DNA from: Salinigranum marinum
Lineage (GTDB): Archaea; Halobacteriota; Halobacteria; Halobacteriales; Haloferacaceae
Reading direction: 5' to 3'
DNA length: 64,000 bases
Assembly (NCBI RefSeq): GCF_024228675.1
Contig: NZ_CP100461.1
Span: 1,054,001 to 1,118,000 of the forward strand
Part shown: piece after piece, positions 45,627-54,492 of the stretch
How the letters are laid out: each line of letters opens with the position of its first letter
How positions within the stretch are numbered: the stretch's first letter is position 1
The notes under the pieces: model-generated
What the model saw: the letters and a program-made list of their open reading frames with translations, nothing else
The model's database searches: none
What the model was told of the DNA's origin: nothing
Made by a program: the position numbers and the translations under genes

Positions 45627-47849
45627 TCAATACGCCGGTTGGAGCAACTCGCCACGAATCCGTTCTAACACGTCAACCAAAGCCTCGTCAGAACCGAAGG
45701 CATCTGCGGCCGACTGCCACCCACCAGCATCCACAAGCTGGGGATGCGTGAAGTGAATCCGCGTTAGTGCCGTCTCTTCGACCGATGTTCGCTTGACGAG
45801 TATGCGTAGCCACCAACGTTCCTCGTCGGAAACCGACTCTTGTTCCGTCAATCGTTCTACAGCTGCCTCCTCGCGGTCTTCCGGCGTGGAGATGACCTTG
45901 CGGGGTGAGACCCCCCAATAGATGAAATCGATGAGTTCGGACTGCTCGCTACCGAACACGCGCCGGAGGCGGTCCAGTGAAAACTTCTCTTCCTGCGCCT
46001 CAAGCACTTCCTCTGCATCAGCTATCTGTTCCTCAGTCGTTGGTCGTGTCGTATCCGCAATCGCTGCTATAACGGTATCGTCGTTGAGAGCATCCTGAAC
46101 GAAATCCATGAATCGGAGTTGGTAGGCCTCATACGGGAGAATCTCTTTCCGGGTGCGAATGAATCGAGTGTTCTCAACGACCTCGTCCAAATCGTTGACA
46201 ATGACCAACTCCGACTCGGGTGGGTTTCCACCGCCTTCAGTCGGGTCACCGTCTGTCGGGTCATTCGGAGGCCACGTCTCAGTATTGAACGGTGGAACTG
46301 CCGCGAAGTATTCGCTTGCACCGACGCAATCGTATATAGTGAAGTGGGTCTTTCCATCGTACTGGCGCGTCCCCCGGCCCATCATCTGATTGTAGAGAAC
46401 GGGGGTCTGGACGGGACGGAGGAGAATGATATTGTTGAGTGCGCGGATATCGACACCGGTGGTGAGCATATCGACCGTGACGAGAATCCGAGGGTTGGTG
46501 TGACGGTCGCGGAAGTTCTGCAGTACCGTGTCCTGATTGCGGCGTTTCGAAGTTAACCAGTCAACCTCGTCCTTGTTGAATACGGTTCGGAAGTCCTTGA
46601 CAACCTCTTCTGCATGGGCTTGACTGACTGCGAACACCAGTGCCAAGTCCTTCGGTCCAGAATTCTGTTTATATATCTCTGCAACTTTTCTATGAGTGTC
46701 CTTCGGGTGAAATGACCGTCCGAGCGTGTCCGCTGAGTGGAAAACTCCATCTTTGTCCTCGATACCCTCCATTGTGATTCGTGTTCGAATACGGTGCATA
46801 TCGAACGGAGCAACGTACCCATCTTCCACACCACGTTCGTATCCATATCGTGCCGCGACCTTCCCTTCGAAGCGGGCAACAGTTCGCTTCGTCGGGGTTG
46901 CTGTCAGTCCGATTTCGAACGCATCGAAGAGGTTGAGAACTGCACCGTAGCCATCGTTCTTGTAAATCGACCGGTGGCACTCGTCAGTCACAATGACATC
47001 GAAATCGCCAATCCGAAGCTCGAAATCGTCGCGTTCGGTGAGCGTGTACATTTTCTGGAGCGTCGTGACGACTACATCGGCTTTTCGAAGGTCTGAATCA
47101 TCCTCCTCAAGATTCGTCACGACGAACTCATCGGCAAGGGTCTGGCCCGAGGGGGTCTTATACGAGCAGAACGACCCGTGTGCTTGGTTTGCCAACGCTC
47201 GCGTGTCTGGAATAAAGAGGACGCGTGTCGCGAGACCGCTTCGAAGCAACCGATAAACAGAGGCGATTGCTGTTCTGGTCTTCCCCGTCCCGGTGGCCAT
47301 GTGAATTAGTGCTGCCATCCGACCGTCCGCAAGTTGCGCTTCAATTGCCTCTACAGCGTCTTTCTGATAATATCGGAGACCAGAGTCTGTCGTCTCCACG
47401 GGATTGTCTGAGAGCCATTCGAGCCCCTTCGTGTAGTCCTTCGATAGGAGCCGTTCAAGCTCGTCGGGAGAGAAGAACTGTGAGAGTTCTCGTTCGCGAA
47501 ACGTGTTCGGACGGAGGTCGCGGAACCGGATTTCCGACCCGTTCGTGGCTGCCGCAAAGGGAACGTGTCCGAATTCAGCAGGTCCGGGAAGGTCAAGTGC
47601 GTACTCTTCAGATTGCTCAAGTGGCGCGTATGCACTTTCGTCGAGCGGTTTCGCTTCGAGAGTCATGGCCTCGATGCCCTGTAGATAGAATACGTAGTCG
47701 CAGCGAATTCCGCTCTCTGTGATGACTTCAGTTCGATACCCTGTGTCATCAGTGTCTGTGTCGTCTATTCGGTCCCATCCGGCGTCAGCAAGCTTAGAGT
47801 CGATAATCTGTCTGGCTTCGTGTTCGGGGCCGTCGGACGGGGGTTTCAT
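45627..47849 (-). CDS. hsdR: Type I restriction endonuclease subunit R (HsdR)
   Basis: 740 residues. The PD-(D/E)xK nuclease comes first: D51 (RCDYVFYLQG), E65-A-K67 (LEAK). The superfamily 2 translocase follows: Walker A MATGTGKT (184-191), DECH (290-293), GLTATP, and the C-terminal motifs VTVDMLTTGVDI and QMMGRGTRQ. It cuts unmodified DNA after ATP-driven translocation with the M-S protein. It is shorter than EcoKI-type HsdR (about 1,000+) and like the EcoEI/compact group. First gene of the R then M-S unit. Confidence 0.95.
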   Translation of the reverse strand: MKPPSDGPEHEARQIIDSKLADAGWDRIDDTDTDDTGYRTEVITESGIRCDYVFYLQGIEAMTLEAKPLDESAYAPLEQSEEYALDLPGPAEFGHVPFAAATNGSEIRFRDLRPNTFRERELSQFFSPDELERLLSKDYTKGLEWLSDNPVETTDSGLRYYQKDAVEAIEAQLADGRMAALIHMATGTGKTRTAIASVYRLLRSGLATRVLFIPDTRALANQAHGSFCSYKTPSGQTLADEFVVTNLEEDDSDLRKADVVVTTLQKMYTLTERDDFELRIGDFDVIVTDECHRSIYKNDGYGAVLNLFDAFEIGLTATPTKRTVARFEGKVAARYGYERGVEDGYVAPFDMHRIRTRITMEGIEDKDGVFHSADTLGRSFHPKDTHRKVAEIYKQNSGPKDLALVFAVSQAHAEEVVKDFRTVFNKDEVDWLTSKRRNQDTVLQNFRDRHTNPRILVTVDMLTTGVDIRALNNIILLRPVQTPVLYNQMMGRGTRQYDGKTHFTIYDCVGASEYFAAVPPFNTETWPPNDPTDGDPTEGGGNPPESELVIVNDLDEVVENTRFIRTRKEILPYEAYQLRFMDFVQDALNDDTVIAAIADTTRPTTEEQIADAEEVLEAQEEKFSLDRLRRVFGSEQSELIDFIYWGVSPRKVISTPEDREEAAVERLTEQESVSDEERWWLRILVKRTSVEETALTRIHFTHPQLVDAGGWQSAADAFGSDEALVDVLERIRGELLQPAY

Positions 47850-47936
47850 GTGACAGTTGACTCGTAGCGAGCCTATTGCCCTTCCTTCGACCTCACAGAT
47901 GAACTGACGCTTAGGAGGCCGTGGCGAACGACGAAG

Positions 47937-50864
47937 TCAGAAGTCGTCTAAAGTCGTACTCTCGCGGGCCTCTGCGACACCGGGGAGTTCTACCACGTTC
48001 GAATCTGCCTCGCGCCGCGCTTCCCGACCGACAAGAACCGTCGTCAATTCTCCAGCACCCTCTTCACGCATCTGGAGCATTGCGTCAATAGATGCTTTGA
48101 GCTCGTCGAGGCGGTCACCCATCCCCAACGTTTCCATTACAGCTTGGTCCAACTTGTCCCTTTCCTCCTCCGTGTCCTTGTGTGTGGGCTCCTCGTGTGC
48201 TAATTCGGCCTCCATGAGGTCGTCGAACGCGGATTTGATTCGTTCCGTCGTCTCGTCATCAAATTCACGAGGATTCGGCACCTTCCAGAGTTCAGTTTCG
48301 TACACCTTAGTCTGCAACCGCGTCATCCCCTGCCCTCCAGCACGTCTGCCCTTCAGTTCGTTCGAGAGCCAGACGACCCGGGAGTTCAGCAATCCACCAA
48401 GCAGTTTCTGGTCTACGTCGCCATGCGGAGCCACGTAGTAGAACTGGTCACTCGTCGGCGCGTCCGCGTTGTTCCAGAAGACTCGATGCGTCGTCCACGT
48501 GAACATCGTCGAGAGAATCTTTGGACGAGGGAGATTACCGAGGTCGAACCAGATGTCCCTTGTTCGCGTGGTGGGGCGGTCGTGATATCCATTATCCTCT
48601 CCCCACTCGATATACTCCAGCAACGCTGAGTGGTCATTCTCTTCTAACCATCCCTTCACCTGTTGCTCGCCTGTCGTGCCGAATTCAGCGTCGTCTTCGG
48701 TTGCCTCGTCGACGTACTCGTGAACGTCGAGAATACTCCATTCACTGGCGTCCTCGTCGGTGACTTTGATTGTGTCTACCTGACCAGTGGCCTTCAGTGC
48801 GTGAGAGGTGTACGGCTCTAACCCGAGTTCGTGGAAGTCCTCAGTATGGTCGAAATAGAAGGGGTTTGCCCCGGTAGTGATGCCGCGGCTTACTTCGGCA
48901 ATGTCACCGAGGTCAACCACGTTCTCGTGAGCGTCAAGGTCGAAGTAGAGCGGAGGCGCGAAGAAGAAGACGTTCCACTTCGCCTCGTGGTGGAGGGCCG
49001 CTTGCTTCCGAGTCACGAGCCGATAGTCGTCGTTCGTGATGAGTTTGTTCGGTTCCTCGTCCTGCTCCACGACCGCTGCGATTTCGTCCAGACTGAGCTC
49101 CTGCTTAATCCGTAGGAATTTCGCTACGTTGGAGTCTCGTTCGCTCTCGTCGCTCTGTTTGCGGAGGATGAGGATGCTACTATCGACCAGTGCGTCGTCG
49201 AACAGTTGCCGGTCGAATTTGATGACGGCGCGAACCTCGTAGTGGTCGAGAATGAACTGTTGAACGTCCTCGCCGTACTGCGTGTCGAGCCAGCGGTCAC
49301 TCGTGATGAAGCCGAAGTCACCGCCTTCGGAGAGGAACTCCGTGCTATGCGTGATGAAATACGCGTAGATGTCCGCATAGCTTGAGATGTAATCCGCGTC
49401 GATTTCCGCGTTAGTGAGGTGGTCACGGACTTTGTCCTTGTCATCGATGCTGTCCTGTGGGATGTACGGTGGGTTTCCAACGACAGCGTCGTAGCCGCCG
49501 CGTTGCTCTCCGAGACCGCCTTCGCTTTCCGACCCGCTCGCCCCTGCCATCTCACGTTCACCGAGGAGCTGGTACTTCTTCACGTCGAAGAAGTCCTTGA
49601 TTTCGATGTCGACCTCATCTGTGTATGCGGAGAGGTCCTGAATAGCGAGGTTAATCGCTGTGAGATGCGCGGGGAATCGGTTGATTTCGACACCAGAGAG
49701 GTGACTCAGGACGTGGTCGTGGCTTCCCGTGGATTCAGGAAGGTTGTTTCGGAGCCGGTGATACGCGCTCACAAGGAAGCCGCCACTGCCACAAGCCGGG
49801 TCCAGAACATCATCATCTGATGATTGGATGGTTAGCCGCGTAATCAAGTCACAGATGGCTGGAGGCGTGTAGTATTCGCCCATGGCTCGCCGCCGCTCAG
49901 CGGGGATGACGCCCTCGTAGATGCGCCCGATAACGTCGCTGTTGAACTGGCTAAGGTCGTAGTCATCAAGCTCATTGATGAACGCACGGAGTTTGCTTTC
50001 TACAGAATCGAGCGGTATCTCGCTGTATATGTCGTCATGCTCGTAGATGGCCTCGAAATCGACTTCCTCTACGAGATGCGTGAAGTATTCTTCGAGGTCA
50101 TCCTGCACGTGGTTCGGTCGTGGAGCGAGCGGGTCGATATCCTGCGAGTACGTCGGAGAGTCTTCCAGTATCTTGTAGAAGATGACCTTGTTGATTATCA
50201 GGTACGCTGCTTGCTCAGCGAATTCACGTCGAACTTCTTGGCTCTCGTCTTCGTCACTCGGGTCGTACTCGATACCCTGTGCCGCCGTCCACTGGCTAAA
50301 ATCCTCTTGGAAACTATCGTCTTCTTCGAGGTGGTCTTCGAGTTCGTCCTCTACGCGCGGGGCCATGAACTCGTGAAGCGTGTTCACTCGCTCGATGAAC
50401 ACGTCGTCTACGGCGTCCCATTTTTGCGCTCCCTCCGAGAGCCGCGCGATTTCGTCGAGGAGCGTTCCTGCGAACTCCTCTGGGTCGGAGATGATGTAGG
50501 ACTTCTGTGACCGTTCCAGCAGGGGGACGCCCTCCTCGAAGGCGTCGAAGACGACCATCCGCTTCTGGTTGTAGGTACAGAAGAAGGGAGCTCCGAGGTC
50601 TCCTGCGTATCCGAACGCTTGGCGGACTACGTCGGCTGCGTACGGGTCTGTTTCACGGGAGCCGTCGCCCTCGGGACGCTTGGCTTCGACGACGAAGACG
50701 GGGTCGTCCTTGTTGTCGAATACGACGATGTCGGCGCGACCTGAGATACCGTCGCTGTATTCAGCGCGTACGTCGCCGTACGTGATTGCCCCTCGATTGG
50801 GTTGTTCGTTGATTGCGCTCTTGAGGTGGGCGTAGAAGTCGAAGTGGATATCTGCTTCACTCAT
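47937..50864 (-). CDS. Type IIG-like restriction endonuclease/adenine methyltransferase
   Basis: 975 residues from ATG 50864. The N-terminus has a nuclease-like D45...E60-A-K62 (ADIVVFDNKDDPVFVVEAKRP in parts). A helical linker leads to GEYYTPPAICDLI, the SAM motif DPACGSGGF (355-363) and catalytic NPPY (464-467) of gamma-class N6-adenine methylases. The C-terminal third (about 650-975) should be the target recognition domain (TRLQTKVYETELWKVPNP). One chain can thus both cut and modify. A TATA-like box supports this start. 87 bases separate it from hsdR. Confidence 0.92.
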   Translation of the reverse strand: MSEADIHFDFYAHLKSAINEQPNRGAITYGDVRAEYSDGISGRADIVVFDNKDDPVFVVEAKRPEGDGSRETDPYAADVVRQAFGYAGDLGAPFFCTYNQKRMVVFDAFEEGVPLLERSQKSYIISDPEEFAGTLLDEIARLSEGAQKWDAVDDVFIERVNTLHEFMAPRVEDELEDHLEEDDSFQEDFSQWTAAQGIEYDPSDEDESQEVRREFAEQAAYLIINKVIFYKILEDSPTYSQDIDPLAPRPNHVQDDLEEYFTHLVEEVDFEAIYEHDDIYSEIPLDSVESKLRAFINELDDYDLSQFNSDVIGRIYEGVIPAERRRAMGEYYTPPAICDLITRLTIQSSDDDVLDPACGSGGFLVSAYHRLRNNLPESTGSHDHVLSHLSGVEINRFPAHLTAINLAIQDLSAYTDEVDIEIKDFFDVKKYQLLGEREMAGASGSESEGGLGEQRGGYDAVVGNPPYIPQDSIDDKDKVRDHLTNAEIDADYISSYADIYAYFITHSTEFLSEGGDFGFITSDRWLDTQYGEDVQQFILDHYEVRAVIKFDRQLFDDALVDSSILILRKQSDESERDSNVAKFLRIKQELSLDEIAAVVEQDEEPNKLITNDDYRLVTRKQAALHHEAKWNVFFFAPPLYFDLDAHENVVDLGDIAEVSRGITTGANPFYFDHTEDFHELGLEPYTSHALKATGQVDTIKVTDEDASEWSILDVHEYVDEATEDDAEFGTTGEQQVKGWLEENDHSALLEYIEWGEDNGYHDRPTTRTRDIWFDLGNLPRPKILSTMFTWTTHRVFWNNADAPTSDQFYYVAPHGDVDQKLLGGLLNSRVVWLSNELKGRRAGGQGMTRLQTKVYETELWKVPNPREFDDETTERIKSAFDDLMEAELAHEEPTHKDTEEERDKLDQAVMETLGMGDRLDELKASIDAMLQMREEGAGELTTVLVGREARREADSNVVELPGVAEARESTTLDDF

Positions 50865-50881
50865 GGTCCGGGATATGACCT

Positions 50882-50891
50882 CAGTATAAGC
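50882..50891 (-). promoter_or_regulatory. TATA-like box for the type IIG-like gene
   Basis: On the minus strand GCTTATACTG lies about 23-28 bases before ATG 50864. Confidence 0.4.
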
Positions 50892-51016
50892 CCAATCAGT
50901 AGTAAGTTTCTGAAAAATCACCACACGAACAGTTCTTCCGACTCACCCGCATCCTATTCGAGACTCATTTTCGGGGAGGGGGAATGATTTAGTCCGAATG
51001 TACGGGTGTTCTGTCT

Positions 51017-51295
51017 ATGGGTAAGAACTGGGGAATGCTGAAATACATGGTGAACGCTCCGTTCGCTCGCCCAGTGAACTTCTTCAAGTATGGTGGTGGG
51101 TTCTACGCAATCCTCCGAGCGATTGATGCAGGACCTCCGTCTGGCCATTTCACGGTCGAGACATTCATCCCCATTCTGGTCACGTATCTCCAAACGAAGT
51201 ATCTGCCACCAAGTTCGGTCTGGGATGTAATCATCCCAATAGTGCTGGGTGCTGCAGCGGCGGGATTGAAATGGCGGGCTTCGCAGCGGTACTAG
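51017..51295 (+). CDS. Small membrane protein, unknown
   Basis: 92 residues from ATG 51017. The N-terminus is basic and aromatic (MGKNWGMLKYMVNAPFARP), and two hydrophobic stretches follow (TFIPILVTYLQ and WDVIIPIVLGAAAAGLKW). AT-rich base use matches the island. No known family. It is divergent from the type IIG-like gene. A small membrane protein beside restriction genes might be an effector, a holin-like protein or unrelated. Confidence 0.55.
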   Translation: MGKNWGMLKYMVNAPFARPVNFFKYGGGFYAILRAIDAGPPSGHFTVETFIPILVTYLQTKYLPPSSVWDVIIPIVLGAAAAGLKWRASQRY

Positions 51296-51551
51296 CTGCA
51301 CTCCTTGTCTCGGCCTCAGAGTTCCTACAGAATCTCCGACGCAGGCATCTCGTCCTCAGATTCCTCTGAGCTGGTCAATCCAACCGGTTATTCTTGACGT
51401 GCCTGACTTCAGACCCACAAATTGATATAGCGATATACAATTTACGAGTCGGGAGCCGGACGCCGAACAGTTCGGTGTTTAGACATTTGTGCCGGTAGGG
51501 TTCGACTACCAGACCGGAACGGACGGGGGGAGAGCGTGCCAGTTCGAGACC

Positions 51552-52574
51552 TCAACACAGCGAGTAGATGTGGTGTTCGTACGTCTTCCGGACGCGGTCG
51601 CCCCAGTTGTGAGTGTACGTGTCGACGATGTCGCCCGCGACGTCGCCGCGGAGATACTTCACGATGCCCCTGTCGCCCGTGCGGTCGCGGAGATGGGTGG
51701 TGAAGAAGTGACGGAAGTAGTGTGGCGTGACGTTCTCGTCGCTCCCGCCGCCCGTGCGGTGCCACCCCGCCGCCTCGGCGTGGTTGACGACGATCCGTCG
51801 GGCGGCCTTCGCCGACAGGCGCGTCCCCCAGTGGTCCCGGGTGCGGACAAAGAGTGGTTCGGCCGGCGAGCGGACGTCCGGACGGATCGCGAGCCACTCC
51901 GTGAGCACGGTGGCGAGTTCGTCGTCCACTGGGACGACCGTCGATCGTTCCCGTTTGTTCGAGTCGGTTCGGCGCTCGCCGTTCGTGGTCTCCCCGCGTG
52001 TCGGTTTCGACGAGACGAACAGCGAGTCGCCGCGGCCGTCGAGCTGGGGTCGTCCGCCGAGGCTGTACTCGTCTGCCGCGGCGGTGTCAGACAGTCGGAG
52101 GTCACGAACGTCGAGGTTGCAGAGCTCTCCGACCCGGACGCCACTCTTCAGAAGCGTCACGACGACGGCCCGGTCGAGCGGGTGAGTGATACTACCGACG
52201 AACGACCGCATCTCGGGCACCGACACGTCCCGCCGCGTCGGGTTCGTCTCGATCCGTTCGTCGAGTTCCTCCATCACCAGCGTCATGGGGTTCGACTCGA
52301 ACGCCTCGACCGAGTTCATGTACGTGTAAAACCGGTGGAGGTACGCCGCGTACGTCGCGATGGTACTCTCGGCCGCACTCCCCCGCTGGCGGTGGATCCA
52401 CGCCATGCAGTCGCGGTTCGTCGCCTCGTCGAGCGCCGTCGACCGCCCGTCGAGGAACGCCTCGAAGTCCTCGAGGACCCGTCGGTACGCCTCTTGCGTC
52501 CGATCCGACCGACCGTAGTACTCCATGTCCTGGAGGAAGTAGTCGATCGGCCGTTCCGATGCCGTCTCACTCAT
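51552..52574 (-). CDS. Tyrosine-type site-specific recombinase (integrase/XerC-like)
   Basis: 340 residues. The N-terminal SAM-like core-binding domain (TQEAYRRVLEDFEAFLDG) is followed by the catalytic domain: R147 (LLKSGVRVGEL), H285-x-x-R288 (HYFRHFFTTHL), H322 (TYTHNW) and the likely nucleophile Y332 (RKTYEHH). It probably breaks and rejoins DNA at a specific core site. GC-rich like the host chromosome, it lies just outside the AT-rich island, so whether it moved the island is open. It overlaps the upstream DUF5805-like gene by 8 bases. Confidence 0.92.
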   Translation of the reverse strand: MSETASERPIDYFLQDMEYYGRSDRTQEAYRRVLEDFEAFLDGRSTALDEATNRDCMAWIHRQRGSAAESTIATYAAYLHRFYTYMNSVEAFESNPMTLVMEELDERIETNPTRRDVSVPEMRSFVGSITHPLDRAVVVTLLKSGVRVGELCNLDVRDLRLSDTAAADEYSLGGRPQLDGRGDSLFVSSKPTRGETTNGERRTDSNKRERSTVVPVDDELATVLTEWLAIRPDVRSPAEPLFVRTRDHWGTRLSAKAARRIVVNHAEAAGWHRTGGGSDENVTPHYFRHFFTTHLRDRTGDRGIVKYLRGDVAGDIVDTYTHNWGDRVRKTYEHHIYSLC

Positions 52575-52968
52575 CGGTCAGGACGTAGCCGCCGTCGCGT
52601 CCGCTGTACCGGAGCCGGTTCGCGTCCTGCAGCGCGGCGAGCGCGTCGTCGAGCCGATCCTCCACGTCGGCCGTGAGGTGCTCGACCAACTGGTCCCAGT
52701 CGAGCGGCCCCTCGCGGCCGAGGAGATCTGTCACCGCCTCTTCGATGTGTTTACCCCCGGGGTCAGGGCCTGAAGACACCTCTCCAGGTGTTTGGCCGTC
52801 GCGGCCCCCACTCGAGAGGAACCCTCGCCGGCCGGCCTGGACCATCGTCCGGACAAACTCGCTCTGCGTCATGCCGAGGTCATCCGCGTGGTCCTGCCAG
52901 ACGTCTTTTTGATACCTCGGTACGTACGTCTGCACACGGGTTCGTTCCGAGTCGGCTTCTCCGGTCAC
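52567..52968 (-). CDS. DUF5805-like protein, possible ribbon-helix-helix partner of the recombinase
   Basis: 133 residues from GTG 52968. The first half (RVQTYVPRYQKDVWQDHADDLGMTQSEFVRTM, in parts: RVQTYVPRYQKDVW, LGMTQSEFVRTMVQAG) resembles a ribbon-helix-helix DNA-binding fold; the second half (VTDLLGREGPLDWDQLVEHL, LRYSGRDGGYVLTDE) looks like a small winged helix. The gene precedes the recombinase and overlaps it, suggesting one operon. A TATA-like TTTGATATC (52991-52999, minus) supports the GTG start. The DUF5805 name is from memory. Confidence 0.8.
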   Translation of the reverse strand: MTGEADSERTRVQTYVPRYQKDVWQDHADDLGMTQSEFVRTMVQAGRRGFLSSGGRDGQTPGEVSSGPDPGGKHIEEAVTDLLGREGPLDWDQLVEHLTADVEDRLDDALAALQDANRLRYSGRDGGYVLTDE

Positions 52969-54492
52969 GGTTCGGCCATCGGACCGGCGTGATATCAAAG
53001 TACCCCCTCAAACAGCGATAAGGGATCTTATCTCCGATATACTACCTACTGTGGCGGCGGAATGGGCTTGTTATCTCTTTTTGAATACCCAAAAATTGGC
53101 TGTCACGTGATTTAATCAGTGATATACTTCATACTCGACGACTCCACTCGAAGCGACCGGAGTCAAGGGAGACGGTCCGAGCCGACTCGACTCCGGTCAG
53201 TTCTCTGATCCGACAATCCGGTCGCCTCGTCCCCCGAGTCAGACGGGCCAACCGGGCGCGTATCGCGACGGTCGACGGAGACAAAGGGGGTCTCGGCAGT
53301 TACCACGTCCCGCTGGCTGGTATCTCGAGAGCGTGTCTCGGTACGGCCGAGTTCGTCAACGAGTGACTGCAGGACAACACGGACCGAGCAGTGATCCGGG
53401 TTGGGAGCCGTCGGGGGACCGACTCTCACTCATGGGACGCGCGAACTCCCTGCCGGGGATACAGAGCGCTGTCTGTCTGCGTCTCGTGTACCGACACGAC
53501 CTGCCGGTCGTCACTCCGTGCTGCACGAACCGTGCGCGATTGCGAGAACGCGGACCGAGCGTAGCCGTCACACCACCGTAATCGGCGGCGTGTGGAGCAG
53601 GAGGGGAAGTACGACTCGGACGGGCTGACCGGGACGCGGGTCACTGCTCTCCCCGTGAACTGCCGTCCGCACGCCGAGACGAACGAGCAGACGACCGGTC
53701 GAACGTAGGAAACAGTGTCGAATTCGCGTGAACGGTTCGAACCGAGCGTCGTTCCCGTCGCGTGCCATCACGGCCTGGTGTCCGCTTGCCTGCGTGGCCG
53801 TGACCTCTGTCGTCTCGAGGAGCGACTCGCCAGTGTTCCAGGGGATATCCTCCGTCTTCACGCGGCCAACGGGCTGTCCAAGCGCCGACCGTTCGGACCA
53901 ACTCCGGTCGTTCAACCGAGCGCGACACCTGCTGGCGTGCCGACCTTCCTGTCCGGATCCGACCGCGCGGACCCCGTTATCCGGCGTCCCCTCGTCGTCT
54001 ACGGGTAACGGGAACCACGTCCGACGTGACTCGCTCTGGAACAGGCGAGCGCGAACAGGTCCACGGAGGACGACACGACGTGAGAGCGTCTCATCCACCC
54101 GTTTGTACCGTCGGGCGACGGAGTCGAGCAGCGGTCCCATCGCGGCGCCTGAGGGAGCGATGCTGGCCTTCGACAGACGCTCTCATCGACCCTTCCAGGA
54201 CTGATTCGGGCGCGATCACCGTGGGCGCGCACACACTCCGGCAGCGGGCGTGACTCGTCGGGAGTGTCCCATCGCCGGACCGACCGCACGCGGCACTCAT
54301 TCGCCGAGCGAGAGGCCGGGTGGCGGTCAGCACGGGGAGTTTTTGACCAGTCGCGTTTTATATTATGAGATCGACATGTTCCTCACCTGAACGACGGTCG
54401 TCCCTCGGACGTGTAAATCGTATCTCGCTATATCGAATTGGCTCGATCTCGCGCCGCTCCGCTCCCCACCGAGAACACCGACGAGAACCGGC
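52969..54492. other. 1.5-kb stretch without a supportable gene
   Basis: Next to the DUF5805-like gene is an AT-rich part with GATAAG-GGAT-CTTATC (53017-53032) and a 15-bp direct repeat, GATATACTACCTACT (53036-53050) and GATATACTTCATACT (53121-53135). From 53140 to 54340 every frame is broken or rich in Arg/Ser and lacks the acidic bias of haloarchaeal proteins. Inverted words TGAGAGCGTCT (54081-54091) and AGACGCTCTCA (54175-54185) face each other. It is probably a decayed gene remnant or an unrecognised RNA locus. Confidence 0.5.
54356..54366 (-). promoter_or_regulatory. Orphan TATA-like box reading into the gene-free stretch
   Basis: TTTTATATTAT (plus-strand reading) stands out in GC-rich surroundings. 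On the minus strand it lies about 28 bases before a GTG at 54333, which opens an 80-codon frame without acidic character. It indicates a transcript whose product is either lost or is RNA. Confidence 0.45.

Larger units (their letters stand above)
38332..51392. other. AT-richer accessory/defence island bounded by a 13-bp inverted repeat
   Basis: Genes from 38498 to 51295 use visibly more A/T and less biased codons than the flanks. AATAATCGGTTGG at 38332-38344 recurs inverted as CCAACCGGTTATT at 51380-51392 with one mismatch, close to both composition breaks. The content is transposase-like, regulatory, exonuclease, Orc1-like and two restriction-modification systems. The boundaries are inferred; AT-rich sequence continues to about 51445. 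Confidence 0.5.

Noticed and set aside
53725-53760. GGTTCGAACC word resembling a tRNA T-loop
   Set aside because: The flanking bases do not form a 5-bp T-stem, and no acceptor or anticodon arm can be built around it.
53568-54140. 190-codon minus-strand frame in the gap
   Set aside because: The product is Arg/Ser-rich and without domain signs, and overlapping frames are equally long, as expected for non-coding GC-rich DNA.
52969-54492. RNase P RNA or SRP 7S RNA in the gene-free stretch
   Set aside because: The conserved core words I know for these RNAs were not found on either strand.
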